Source: Maratus speciosus
Lineage: Eukaryota > Arthropoda > Arachnida > Araneae > Salticidae
Direction of reading: 5' to 3'
Assembly (NCBI GenBank): GCA_963932465.1
Contig: OZ010788.1
Coordinates: 196,356,559 to 196,420,558 of the forward strand
DNA: 64,000 bases
Shown here: positions 1-11,846 of the stretch, in pieces
Layout of the letters: each line of letters opens with the position of its first letter
How positions within the stretch are numbered: position 1 is the stretch's first letter
The notes under the pieces: model-generated
The model's input: the letters and a program-made list of their open reading frames with translations, nothing else
What the model was told of the DNA's origin: nothing
Databases searched by the model: none
Translations under genes and position numbers: made by a program

Positions 1-356
1 CTTAATTTAATTGAAAGTATTTTAACTGTGATTCATTTAATTGTAGTATACAACTAAAATACATTATTTGCAATTGAGCCTAATTGCAACTGAGTTCAAT
101 TGAATTTTAATTAGTTGCAGCTTGCTTTTAATCTTTAATTGCTATTAAATCAAATACACATATATTTTTTAAAAACAAATTTAATATTTGAATAAAAATA
201 TAATTGACTGATGTTCATAACTGCACAATTACGTTGCTTATAAAAAAATCTTAAATCATTAGTAGTAGTAATAATAATATTTGTCGAAGCTCATTTGTGT
301 TGTAAATAAAATCACTCAATTAATAGAATAATATTTATTATAAGAAAATTTTTACT

Positions 357-432
357 TCTTTTTTTTTTCTTTTCATTTTTTTTTTTTTTTTTTTTTTTTG
401 TGAGTGTGACTGAGTGTGTGTGTGTGTGTGTG
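357..432. repeat. Poly-T tract and (GT)n microsatellite
   Basis: A broken run of T from about 357 to 399 is followed by TGAGTGTGACTGAG and about eight GT dinucleotides. It is simple-sequence DNA with no sign of function. Confidence 0.85.
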
Positions 433-559
433 TTAGAAATAAGTTATAAAATTTCTTCAAACTTTAACAATTAGTAAAATTAAGGATTATTACCAAACTG
501 GAAAAAATTATTCAGCAAATAAAATTCTCTTTACAGAATATTACATATACATTTGTACG

Positions 560-1060
560 GATGGGGATACGGTACTCTAAAACCTGTTAGTAGAAACTGC
601 GTATGACGAGACCCTGTTTTAAACGGATTTTTTTTTTTTTTTACCGGTGCAAATTAGATATAATAATCCGTTTGAAAAAAACATAATACATTTGCTAAAG
701 ACGACGGGCCTGCTAAAAAAGGGACTTAACAAAATCGAAGTTTTTTCCTCTCCTTCGTGATTCCGGCTCAGATGGTTTTTCTATATAAAATTTTTCAGAT
801 TTTCAAGTCTCCGTGTAAAAGCATTAATGGTATTAGTAGTAATTCGGATATTTACATACAAATAGAGATTCATTAAAAAATGAATATAGTTTACAAAAGA
901 ATCATTAATATCGTCAATCTACATTCTATTGCTTGGAGATTTAAAAATTGTTAAAATTCTATACAATAAAATCTTCTAAGACGGAATTGCATAGGAAAGA
1001 AGAAAAATCCGTTATAGGCAGATTCCCTTAGTAGCAGGTTCATTGTCTGTTGTAAATGCA
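560..1060. repeat. Dispersed repeat related to 37210-37500
   Basis: Segments such as TCTAAGACGGAATTGCATAG (near 976) recur as the reverse complement near 37380. Phrases like CTGTTTTAAACGG and TTTACATACAAATAG near 610-860 also have close relatives near 37250-37490. The two blocks look like diverged members of one repeat family, but the order of the pieces differs, so the family structure is unclear. I see no protein-coding sign. Confidence 0.4.
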
Positions 1061-1430
1061 TTATATTCTTTTCTCAAGTACTAGTATCTTCATTTTACAT
1101 AGATCAACTTTTTTTTTTTTTTTAAACACGGGATTCCCTCATAGGCAGGTTATTTTTCTCAGGTTTTAACGTACTTTATTTTATTACCGACAGAAAATTC
1201 CTGCTTGATCAGACCTCAAGAAGAATGCAGTCAACTCCTGACAGAAGCCAGAAAAAAAATTGAGTCACGGTCCATCTCGGTCCGAACCTCTCGAAAAAAG
1301 TAATTCTCAAAACAAGACCGGACCGAGTGTCAGGAAGGGAAATTGGGTGGGCCCGTACAGACACGTACATCGAATAACCAAAAGACTAGTTCACAAAATT
1401 TTGTAAATTAGGACGCTAAAATTCTCTTAT

Positions 1431-1434
<4 letters not shown>

Positions 1435-1472
<38 letters not shown>
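1435..1472. repeat. Poly-A tract of about 38 bases
   Basis: An uninterrupted A run. It could be a retrotransposon tail, but no element body is recognisable on either side. It could also simply be slippage. Confidence 0.9.
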
Positions 1473-1473
<1 letters not shown>

Positions 1474-1630
1474 GAGTATGAAGTGAATTTTGCTCACTTC
1501 CATAGATGAGTTTGAGTTGAGCGGACTCGTGAGAAAAATTTTGAATTTGAGCCTGAACTCGACTCATTTTTGAAAAATTTAATTTGAGTTTGCATTAGTT
1601 CATTTTTTTGTGTGTCCAACACTGGTTGGC

Positions 1631-2030
1631 ATCAATAAAAGCACGTCAAATTGAATTGGCCTAGGATAAACTAGATTGGCCTAGGACAAACTAAAAGGTT
1701 GGCGCCGAGGAGGTCTTTGGGATCAATAAAAGTTCGCCAAATTGAATTGGCCTAGGACAAACTAGATCGGCCTAGGATAAACTAGTTCAGACCAATGAAT
1801 AGCAGGCTAAACTAGTTCATCCTATGAGCATTAGGCCAAACTAGTTTGGCCTAGGAAAAACTAGTTTGTCCTACGTGCGTCAGGATAAACTAGTTTGGCC
1901 TTGGAAAAACTAGTTTATCCTATGGGCGTTAGGATAAACTAGTTTGGCCTAGGAAAAACTAGTTTATCCTATGGGCGTTAGGATAAACTAGTTTGGCCTA
2001 GGCCAATCTAGTTTGGCCTAAAATCGGGTT
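1631..2030. repeat. 49-bp palindrome-rich minisatellite with a 91-bp repeat at its edge
   Basis: A 49-bp unit starts at 1833, 1882, 1931 and 1980, built from CTAGTTT half-sites, CCTAGG and GGGCGTT. The block at 1833-1852 is a perfect 20-bp palindrome. Upstream, an ATCAATAAAAG segment followed by a TTGAATTGGCCTAGG motif appears at 1631 and again at 1722, 91 bp apart, so the array decays outward into a longer period. No coding potential. Confidence 0.85.
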
Positions 2031-3239
2031 TGGCCGGTAACATATATATGTAGATTTACATATATATATGCATATAAATATGTATATATAACACTGGCGC
2101 CCGGCTAACTGAAAAGTACCTTAAATATTTTTTAGATGTTGAACTCCTATCTTTTCTGAACATTTTGATATAATTTTTTTTTTCTTGAAATTCCCATTAG
2201 AACAGAAGTTATGGCTTTTAGAATTATACCAACTCAATAGCTGAAGCGGCGTTTCCGAAACTTTGAAGTCATTTTTCTCCAATAGACGTTTTTGGCAATA
2301 ACGCGCACGATATCTCAAATGCTTCTGAATAATTTTGCATGAAATTTTCAAAACATAGGTTTCATGTTAGTCTGTATAAACTGAAACTTAAAATTTCCTT
2401 TTTATTGTTAAAAAAAATACATTTTTAGGTGATTATACTGTTGAAATTTTCTAAATTTTGCATTAGCTAAATGCAACTTTGTATTAAAAATATAAAAATG
2501 CTTTAAATAGAAATTTATTTAAGTTAAGGGTAATTATTACAATCTGAAGTATAAGAAGGCACCAAAATTTTTATTCTAGTTGCAAAATTTATTTTGTAAT
2601 CCTGCGCATAAGCTGTTATACCAGTTTTCTGCACGTTAAATGTCTGACAGTTTGGGGCCCCCTGTAATGCTAATTTTGCATCTTGAAATTTTTTAAATAC
2701 ATAAAATGAAAGAAGATACTTATATCTTTCAGCCCAATCAAAATTTTGTTTTAAAACCATGTACATTTTAGGATATTAAATGTTGAAATTGGTCTTTTTG
2801 TATATTTTTTTACAATTGTAAGACTCCTGTGACCCTTTAAGTCTTGCACTTAAGATAAAAATTTATCTCAGCTTCACCTAATTTCTAATTGTTAAGAGAA
2901 TAACTACAAATCTATTTCTATTCAAGAATTAAAAAAAAAAAAAAAAACTATAAACTATTTAAGAAAACTCGCGTCTATATAGGTTCCACATAGAGCACGG
3001 AATTCATGTCAATGGCCTTCCACAATTAATGTACGCTTCACTTATTATAAAAAAAGGGGGGGCTGCCCTAATAATATCATTGCCTCTATCCTTCAAAGTT
3101 AAAAAAGGTCCGTTTTTTAAACAAAAGCTTTTCTGTATGACAACAAATCTTTTAAAATGTAAAAGAAAACACGAGGCTAATCTAAAAGTTTTTTCTGATT
3201 ACATACTTCTACAAGTTTAAATAATTACACCCATTTCTA
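2031..3239. other. AT-rich stretch without a recognisable gene
   Basis: Nothing I can name. A short TA-rich run lies near 2043-2087 and an A run at about 2930-2947. The short open frames here have no recognisable motif and look like chance. Confidence 0.5.
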
Positions 3240-3385
3240 CTTTCTTCTAAATTTACAAGAAGAAAGTATTGGATTGGTGAAAATTTTCGACTTCTGGTTT
3301 TCGATAGATTTATACGTTTTAGAAGATCCTGAACACGATTTGATGGCTTTTTAGAAATGTCTGTCTGTGAGTCTGTCTATTACTC

Positions 3386-3556
3386 CAGGGCTGCCACAGG
3401 CAACTATTTTTATATTCTGTTCGCACCAATATTTTTAAAAAATACGTTTTGTAATATATTTACCTTGTAAATGTTTTCAAAGCTTTTGTAAAAGATTTTT
3501 GTTTTGAAAAAGCTGTGCGAAATGTAATTAAAAAATAGTCGCCTCTGGCAGCCCTG
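3386..3556. mobile_element. 171-bp MITE with CAGGGCTGCCA termini
   Basis: The ends are inverted: CAGGGCTGCCACAGGC on the left pairs with GCCTCTGGCAGCCCTG on the right, and the match continues into CTATTTTT on both sides (about 26 bp with a few mismatches). TTACTC occurs immediately outside both ends (3380-3385 and 3557-3562), a probable target duplication. The insertion interrupts the GTCTGTCT head of the surrounding repeat. A CAGGG start suggests a hAT-like mobiliser, but only 6 bp of duplication is visible instead of the usual 8. Confidence 0.75.
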
Positions 3557-3874
3557 TTACTCTGTCTGTAAGCCTGACTATGAGTCTGTCTGTCTGTGAC
3601 GAAAAATTTTAAGGGTTCTCTGTCTCAAGAACTAATGCACGGAATTTCCCAAAACTGTAGATTTAGTTAGACCTTGATATAAACTGGTGCTGATTAGTTT
3701 TTGATGTATATCGCCGGACAGGTGGCGCTGCTATGCTACATTTTTTACGATTTAAGCAATAACTTTATCTCAAGAACTAATGTACTGAATTTAATAAAAC
3801 TTTGCAGCCAGTTAGACCTTGATACAAACAAGTGCTTATTCATTTTTGGTGTATATCGCAGGCACAACAGGACA

Positions 3875-3915
3875 GCAGCACAGCAGGGGCCCCGCAGGTG
3901 GCCCTGCTGTGCTGC
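3875..3915. repeat. Perfect 14-bp hairpin inside the third tandem unit
   Basis: GCAGCACAGCAGGG at 3875-3888 is followed by a 13-base spacer and its exact reverse complement at 3902-3915. The other units lack it, so it arose within this unit. Confidence 0.85.
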
Positions 3916-4929
3916 ATTTTGAGCGATTTCTGCAATAGCTCTATCTCAGGATCTAATGCATGGCTTTTCATCAAACTTCTGATTAAGTTATACGTTGACG
4001 TAAGCTGTTACTGATTAGGTTTTAGTTTAAATCGCACAACATGTAGCGCTGCTATGCTGAATTTTTCACGATTTTCGTAAAAGCTATATCTCAAAAACTG
4101 ATGCACACAATTTAATGAAACTTAATATTCTGTTACATTTTCACGTAAATAGATCCTCATTAGACTTGGGTGTATATTGAACAACAGGTGTTGATTTTAT
4201 ACTCTTTGGGTTGGAAATTTTGGTTGCGGACATCTAAGAGGGTCTGTTCCGAAATTCAATGATTTGTTTGAAACAATGGGATAGTTATATCTCCTTGTTA
4301 AATGCATCCAATTCAACGAACCTGTATACCTTTACAATCCTTAGGATAGGCATAGATTGTCATTTAATTTTGGCACTGTGATAGAGAATTTTGAATTATT
4401 AACCTGTATGAGATAGAAGAAAGTTTTGGGATTGCACATCCGACTAGTTTAAGTAATATTTTACACCCTATTTTCGTTTTGCAAGTAAATATTTTCCGTC
4501 TATATTTTTAACTACATAAAAAGATAAAAGCAGCCTTACCTTGTGCTATCTTCACAAAAACCTAGGTTACATTTTAGACATCTCAATCACCGATACCGTC
4601 CTCCATTCTGACTTATTATTCTGACACATTTGATCGGAGTAGGGACCCAAGTGCTACGCATATTCCGCAATCCTTAAGAATATTCTAAATTCTTCTCTAC
4701 ATTTTCACACCCCTCTTAGCAGCCAGGCCTTACTGGACGAAAATCACCATATAATTAAACCTGAAAATCAAAGAATTAAAAACCAGTTAATTAACTCTGA
4801 AATTGAAAATATTAAATAAAATAACATAATATATAAAAACATAACAACGTAGCGTTCGTACTAATAAATTTGGCGGCTCTGAATATCCCTCCAAATGACG
4901 TTATAAAGAAAGTGAAATTATCAAAAATC

Positions 4930-5340
4930 TTAACACTAGTATCGAATCTATAAGAAAATACCTTACCCATTCTTCTCTTTAATAAATAACCATAAGACAA
5001 CGAATTTTCATATTTAAAGTGCGTATTTAAGGTAAATTTAATGCATTGAACGTTATTAATATTTTAAATATCATTATTTTGATACAAGTATTAGATAAAA
5101 ATGGCGTGTCACAAAAATACTAAAATAAATTGTTGAAATATGTCGCATTATTAACTTCTTCATTGTTGAAAAAAAAAAAACCTAGTAAACCGATTGTTCT
5201 TAACTAAAAGGTAACAATGAATTGCAGAGCACACTGTTGTTGTCCACTGCTGTGTAACATATTGTTGTTGTCGCATCTTTGGAAAAATCATGGAAAAGTT
5301 ACAGTTAAAAGAATCAGTGTTTAACCTTCTTGTTTTTCTT
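4930..5340 (+). repeat. Dispersed repeat, partner of 32590-33000
   Basis: Ordered matches to 32590-33000 include a TTCTCTTTAATAAATAACCATAAG-like segment (near 4973), TCATTGTTG (5160) and an AAAATCATGGA...TTACAGTTAA...AGAATCAGT segment (about 5285-5322). Both copies run in the same direction, about 27.6 kb apart. They are diverged and non-coding. Confidence 0.65.
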
Positions 5341-5721
5341 TAAGAAAGTCGATGCTTATTTTTTTATTTTTACAAAATTTTCATCTCATTTTTTTTTCTC
5401 TATGCTAAAATAGAAGATCGTCTACTATATAAACTCTTCGTAAATTACCTTAAGATTACAATATTTTCATTTAAGTTAAACTAACAAAATAAATTATTAA
5501 TAATGCTAGAAATCCTCATAAATAAGTTGATTATGAATTTAAAATATTCAATATTCTACACATGTATTTTAATCTAATTAATAAAAAAAAACTAAAAAAA
5601 GTTTCAAAATTCGAAATACTAATTTAAAGTCACAAGCAATTATTGATTTCTTTCGAAATGTATTGTTCACTTCTGCATATGAAAAGTTTTTGGCGTTTCT
5701 TCTTTCAAAATTTAAAAACTA

Positions 5722-6113
5722 ATAAACCGAGAGCCGGCAGCACAGACAATCACCTCATCGAGTTCACGGATGAAATTCTAGGATTAGTTAAATCTTGATT
5801 CGCATATTAAAACGCAATCGGTCTGTCAAGTCATAGCTTGGTAGAAAACATCTGAAAACCCCATTTTAGCGGCTGACTCGTTTACCATTGTGTTTTCCTG
5901 CACCAAAAGGTATGAAAACATGGAGGACTGGGAGTAGGAAAACTCAATGGTAAACCTACGAGTCAGCTGCTAAAATCGGGTTTTCAGGTGTTTTCCATCA
6001 AGATATGATTTGGCAGACCGATTGCGTTTTAATTTGGAAATCAAGATTTAACTAATCCTAGAATTTCATGAAATCGATGAGGTGATTGTCTGTGCTGCCG
6101 ACTCCCGGTTTAT
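5722..6113. mobile_element. 392-bp foldback element with ~170-bp arms
   Basis: The left arm starts AAACCGAGAGCCGGCAGCAC and is mirrored by the right arm ending GTGCTGCCGACTCCCGGTTT. The arms stay paired, with scattered mismatches, up to a spacer of roughly 35-45 bases near 5900-5945 (GCACCAAAAGGTATG...). Nearly the whole element is inverted repeat, so it has no coding room and must be non-autonomous. I could not define a target-site duplication. Confidence 0.85.
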
Positions 6114-6264
6114 AAGCTAAGTTAACTTTTGGGCAATATCAATTGATTTTACTATTATTGTTTATTCTAAATTTATTTACGACATTATCCTAAAAATAGG
6201 CATACAAGACTATATATATAACCTGACATATTTAGATATAATTGTCCCAAATTTAATTCTCCTA

Positions 6265-6440
6265 CAGGGTTCGTACGAATACCGTTATTTTCAAGGCGAA
6301 ATATCAGTATTTTTTTATGGGGAAATAAATCTAGTTTAAATGGACGAAATTTCGCCTTATTTAAGGAAAGATTTTCCATAAGAAAATACTGGTACCGAAA
6401 AATTTATTAGTCTGGAAATTCAAGGACCGTACGAACCCTG
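6265..6440. mobile_element. 176-bp MITE with CAGGGTTCGTACG termini
   Basis: CAGGGTTCGTACG at 6265 is exactly inverted as CGTACGAACCCTG at the right end. Inside, the arms keep partial pairing (GAAATTTCGCC region). A one-ended relative lies at 12507-12600. No clear target duplication is visible. Confidence 0.8.
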
Positions 6441-9400
6441 TTGTACAGCTTTGTAAGTGACTGTACGACCAAGGTTGGCGTCAAACATGAGCGATACTGG
6501 CAACAATGTCGTTACAAGTGCATGAGAGTTACAACAATAAGTCAATCAAGCAGGCACCAACCAGTGAAGGGTTTTATGGTTTAGAAGACTAGGCAGCCAT
6601 TTTTTATTGTTATGAAAAGTTGTCAACCCACTGGGCCAGATGACCTCCTATACACATGCTGCTTAATTAATTACATAGTTACAACATTGAAGTTAATTAT
6701 GTGCCAAACATGTTAGCTAAAATATTCTAAATAGTCTGTGAACCCGATTATGAAAATTTCCCAAGATTAATTCTTTCCGCTTTAAAGGAAGGCAGGAAAT
6801 TTAAATATTTTCACAAACAATCTCTTACCATAAGCGCATCTCAATGTTTGTCATGTGAAAAGAAAGTGATACGATCTTACCGCAGTTTCACCTCCAAACA
6901 TATTCGCGTTGCTTCTACTGCACAATTCACGATCGTGATAATTTTTTTATTATTGAACGAACTTTTTCCATTATTCAACGGAATTTGATTGTGCTGGTGC
7001 AAAAATCCTCAAACAACGATGTAAGAAAAATCCAACTGTGAAAATCTGTGCAATACAAAGAAGCCCAACAATGATTAAGTTTCAGTAGGAATGATGAAAC
7101 CCACATACTGTACTCATATCGTACTCATGGTCGCAAAATATTGGAACGGCATATAAAAAAAGGTTTAGAAGGAAAAAATCGACCTCCAACCAAATTTTGA
7201 AATAAGTGACGCCTATGTAGCACGGTCTTCTTCTTCATTTATGTTACAATACGATAGCTTTTTCGTAACAGTTTCGATTTGTTCTTTGTGGGTGGTGTTT
7301 CCTTAGCACGGTTCTGTGTCGCTCGCCATATTTGTTGCGACCCTATCCCCAATCCTAATATTATTATGATTGAGGTCGTACTAGTCTATATTCGTGAATG
7401 TACAATTGAACGGTCAATCTCCTCGACAAATTTGCCTCTTACTTGACGTCTTAGGTGATCAAACCCAAATTGGTTACCAAATACTTATATTGAAGTTTCA
7501 AGAAAAGGTTATTTATTATTAAAATTAGCTCAGCGATGGAAATTTCTAGGATTTTCTTGAACAGGAAATACTAGTACACTTGACGTCATCATCGAAAAAA
7601 GGGTACTTGTTTACTATCCCGCCCAGCCTGTATGGTAAACAAAATCTTTCGATAAATAATATGACATAACGCGAATAATGCATAAGTGTAACGGGACGTT
7701 CGTTGTTTGCAATTGCAGCACTGAATGTCTCGCAAGTTAAAACTACTCACTATGTTATGCTTTCCAGCAGAAGTCAAGTGAATATTAAGTTCTACGCATG
7801 TCAATTCCAGCAACATTAATTATTTTCTGTCGCATAGCTTGAAATTTCTGAAAAATTGCGAAAATTATTTTCTTAATACGCCATGTTGCAGAATATCCAA
7901 TTAAATATTTTGCAAATATGGGTAGCCACAAATTAACTTTCATTGTATTTTCATGTAAAGATCAGAGCCCGATTATCGTAAAGGATTACTAGGTCACCAC
8001 TTGCAAGAACCGAGAAGCGGCAATAACCAAACTTAATCATCGTCCTAATGTCCCTTCCAACCTCGATTCTTTTATCAAGTTTCATTATTATTACGATTAA
8101 AGCTTGTATTAGGTTAGTTTTTGAACCATGAATGCATGAATTAAGTATACAATTAAGTTTTAATGCGCTTTAAGCACGGTTCTTAAAAGTATGTATATAA
8201 ATGATAAAAAATAGTTTGCTTCACTTGCATAAAATTAAAATATTGTTATCGTAAATTCAGAACAAAAAATTTTTCCCATTTATATACATGCTTTTAAAAT
8301 GCGTACACTGTAAAAAAAAATCTGTAATCCTACAAAACTAGTTTTTGTAAAACTACAGAAATCTGCATGTTTACTAGAATTTTATCTGTAACCGGGTATA
8401 ATATTTACCACTCGCATAGTAGAAATACATGAAATATCTTAGTCTCCCATGTCAGCCAATGAGAAAGGACTTCAATGATGACGTAATGACTATTCACGCA
8501 ACCACAGAGGTGTTCAAGGTATCCATCTTGATTATGATTTCAAATTGGGATGTAAGTAAATATTTCGTCTTTATGAGTTAAATTTTGTTATATTTCCATT
8601 CTCCTTGATTCCTAATAAGTAAAAATGAACTACACAGTAAGACCGTTTGATTTCGAATTATAATGTAACATGATTTTAGCAGGTATTAATGCGTAATCAT
8701 CCTATTATTTTATTGTTAAATATTTATCGTTCAGTCAAATGACTAATCTTTACATCAGTGTTTACTGCATGCGTGTAATTTCCAATGTTTTATGTAAAAA
8801 ATCATATTTTATTGCAATATGGTTAGCAGATTAAATATTTTATTTTTAATTAGTGATGCAATGAATAGTACTACACCCCCCCCCCCCTTTGACTGATAAT
8901 GAAGGCTAAATATTACACTATTCTTCTGCAGAATACTTAAAATGTATACCAAAATTATCTTTCTTAATATTAGAGTCGTGCCGTGTAATCGGTATTTATT
9001 GTACTAGATTCCGGCATCGGGTCGGGTTTACCTTACTTTTTTGGTTCGGATCGGGTCGGTTTGGGTTTTGAATCTTGTGTGTCGGTTTCGGATTGACTGA
9101 TTTTTCAAAAGAATGTCCAAAATATTTTTTTTTCAGGTTAAAAATCTAGGTATAGGGCAGATGTGCCAGCAATGGATAAAATTCAAAGTTTTTTGTTTAT
9201 AAAAAAAATTTATACAATAAAAATTTTACTTTAAAAATTTTCTTCATAACACCCCCCCCCCCCTCACTCTTACATGTTTTATAATCTGTGTTATTGTTGA
9301 TACTCTTAATCAAACCAATTAGGAAGCAAAAAGTGATCTTTCGAAGTTCCACTATTTTTCATTTATGTTGGCGAGCATGCAAAGAGCTGGTTTAACTTAA

Positions 9401-10163
9401 TAAATTTTATATATTCTTTTACTTTCCTGCAAAATTTGTTTTTGTTTTGGTAGTAATAAAAATTTTTTAATATGATCATTCTAGACATTTCATCAATCGC
9501 ACACTAGATGAAGCAATGGTAGCCCAATCTCCAGTTGAAAAAAGTTGCATAAAATTTCAATTGTATAAAGTAAAAAATTATTTTAAGATCAGAAGTGATT
9601 TTGCTTCATATACTTTTTATGCTTTCTGAATATTAATGACTTGTTTATGCATAGATGTAATAGTTTCCCTATTTATGGAACATTATACTGTATATTATCC
9701 ATAATATAAACTAAGCCTTCAAGCATGGGTCTAAGCATGGATTAAACTAAGCATGGGACAAATTTTGAAACTTGCAATTTCTTTAATTATAAAATTGTTT
9801 CTGAAAATTATGTTTCTATATTGTTCAGGGACATTAGAAAGTGTTTCAGTTTGTATTCTATAAACTGAAATATTGTTTTTGTGTCAAACAAAGTTCATTT
9901 TCTTATTTTTGTAAAAGGTGTCCCATTCTTCCATACTCTCTCCTATGCTTCTAACTCTGAATATTGGGCACTTTTCTATCTATACACACGTATCATGGGT
10001 ATGTGTTTTAAAACTATCAGAAATATTATACATATGTTTGCGTGTATATGAAAAATGAAATGTTGGTAAATTTTTTCTATTCCTAGAGAAGGATAAATGG
10101 TTCTTAACTGTGCCTTAAATAAAAAGAATTTATCACATTTCTTATATATATATATTTTTTTTC
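6441..10163. other. AT-rich stretch of 3.7 kb without a recognisable gene
   Basis: No convincing coding region, RNA gene or complete mobile element was seen. It contains C runs near 8874-8887 and 9253-9264, a stretch rich in GGGTCGGGTT-like words at about 9010-9100, and a promoter-like cluster at about 8440-8555 that is described as a finding. Confidence 0.5.
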
Positions 10164-10167
10164 TTAA

Positions 10168-10493
10168 CTTTTAACTCATGTTACCGGCCTCTCAGACCAC
10201 AGCTTTTTTTTAATTTTTATAGTTTTGCAATTTTTTATGTACTTGCAATTTTCAGTTTAACTACAAACACTACCGAAATTTTGTTCCGTTGTGAACTTTA
10301 GTACTATCACCAGACACTTTTGAATAGGTGAATTTCAATTATAACAGTCCTGTACAAAAAGTTCAGTACAAAAACACCATCCTATGAGTTAATCGTGCCT
10401 TTTATTCATCTTTCGATAAAGCGGTCTCACAGACAACTTCACACTAATTGACTTCACACTAGTTGTGACAATTTCTGTGACATCAGTTAAAGG
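10168..10493. mobile_element. TTAA-flanked MITE, family A copy 1 (piggyBac-like)
   Basis: TTAA lies directly outside both ends (10164-10167 and 10494-10497). The left end CTTTTAACTCATGT is the inverse of the right end ACATCAGTTAAAGG, allowing two mismatches. Near each end sits a GGTCTC/GAGACC-type palindrome, here partly decayed. TTAA duplications and a short terminal inverted repeat are the piggyBac hallmark. There is no coding capacity. Confidence 0.85.
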
Positions 10494-10698
10494 TTAAGGA
10501 GTAAATTTAATAATAGCTCATTCATTTTGAAATATGTATTTATTTTATCTGAAAAATTGTTCTGCTCAAACTTTTTGTGAAAATGTTAGACTTGGAAAAA
10601 CCTAAATATAAACAACTGCATTTTAATTTTACGTGAGTTTCTAAGCGATAGAATGCGGAGTTTTACTTTCTCATGCAAAGAGAGATATAGGGTAGGTA

Positions 10699-11846
10699 GG
10701 GGTAAAGATATGAGCGGGGCAAAAATACGCACCGGCTGATTTCATATGAAGCAACATTTCGGCTCTCATGACCAATAGGTGGCAGTTTTGTTTCAAGTGT
10801 ACTAGTCATTTGTTTAAACCTTTGATTAAAAGTAGCAATTTGTGCTAAGAAAATGAGGTAAGTTTAAATTTTCGAATTTTGATCTAATATTTTTTAAATT
10901 TCACTTTATTTTTTAGCTGATAGTACCTGGAATTTTTACAAATCCAAAATTTTAGTGGAGATCGAAATATTTTTAGCTTCTAAATGCCGTAGTTTACCTC
11001 GATCACATTTGTTTATATACTTATAGGTAGCCGGTTAAGCAAAATACTGCAGAATAGGGTGAAAGTACGCATCCTTCTTGGGACAAAGATACGAACATGT
11101 TTAAGATATGGGACTTTGCCCTATCATTTTAGCTAGATGCAAAGCTTTTCACAATTTCTAAATTTATATTATATAAAATATAATAGCTGCTTAACTAATA
11201 TAAGTTAGTAAACTACATTTTCCTTTTTCTAGTTAAGTTTTTTTTTTAAATATAGAACGTAGGTATCTACCTACCTACTTTTAAAAATCAATATTGTTTC
11301 ATGAATCGCTTTTGTTTTAAACCTTAATCCTTAACTCCTGTTAACGGTCTCGCCGACCGCTGCAATATTCAGTTTTCACAGTTTAACTTATAATTTTCAA
11401 TTTAAGTAGTTATGTTAGTTTAATTTTGATTCGTTTGGTAAATTAGAAGTATAGCTGAAGACTTCTGAATGCGGGAAATTTTACTATAATAGCCCTTTGC
11501 ATAAAGTTTAGCGCAGAAACCGCCTCTTATGAGTCAGTCAACCATTTTATTCAATCAACGATTAAGCGGTCTCGGAGACCGCTTACAGTATTTATGAAAC
11601 GATTTTTGTCACAACAGTTGGAGGTTAACTGCTATTTGCGATCTCGCAGACCGCTGTTTTTTTCATGGTCTAGTTTAGAATTTTCAGTTTAAATATTATT
11701 AAAATTTACTAATGTTTTTACATTACTCATTCATTTTAGTGAAAATAGGGGCAAAATCCGGCCGTAATGGGGAAAAAATGCGCACTGCGAATCTTTTGCC
11801 TCATCACTGCGTACTTTTAGCCCAACGAATAGGGCAAAGATACGCA
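10699..11846. repeat. Scattered GGGNNAAARATACGCA motif, seven copies
   Basis: Near-copies start at 10699, 10716, 11056, 11080, 11769 and 11831 on the plus strand, and one is inverted at 11808-11823. They resemble the GGGGCAAAATCGGGTA termini of the pogo-like element at 16.4 kb, so the region may be a decayed pogo-type element split by the MITE at 11330-11624. I cannot define outer ends. Confidence 0.5.
11330..11624. mobile_element. TTAA-flanked MITE, family A copy 2
   Basis: TTAA flanks both sides (11326-11329 and 11625-11628). The left part carries ACGGTCTCGCCGACCGC and the right part the near-perfect palindrome GCGGTCTCGGAGACCGC (about 11574). The order of internal landmarks matches copies 1 and 3. 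A further 5'-like piece (TTAACTGC...GATCTCGCAGACCGCTG, 11625-11664) follows immediately, a partial fourth copy. Confidence 0.8.

Larger units (their letters stand above)
1..1434. other. AT-rich stretch without a recognisable gene
   Basis: I see no coding region here. The stretch contains a T run followed by a GT microsatellite (described separately), other short T runs near 629-642 and 1109-1124, and a segment at about 560-1060 that resembles a dispersed repeat near 37.2-37.5 kb. Confidence 0.6.
3240..4440 (+). repeat. Repeat block with ~150-bp tandem units and a GTCTGTCTGT head
   Basis: The block opens with CTGTCTGTGAGTCTGTCT-type sequence (3360-3380, resumed at 3562-3597 after an inserted MITE). 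It then runs through about four diverged units, each starting with a TATCTCAAGAACTAATGC-like phrase, at about 3618, 3766, 3941 and 4086. Each unit also carries TAGACCTTGAT or a variant and a GTGTATATCGCA-like phrase. Spacing is 145-175 bp. Open frames in it are not conserved between units, so I read it as non-coding repeat. Confidence 0.7.
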
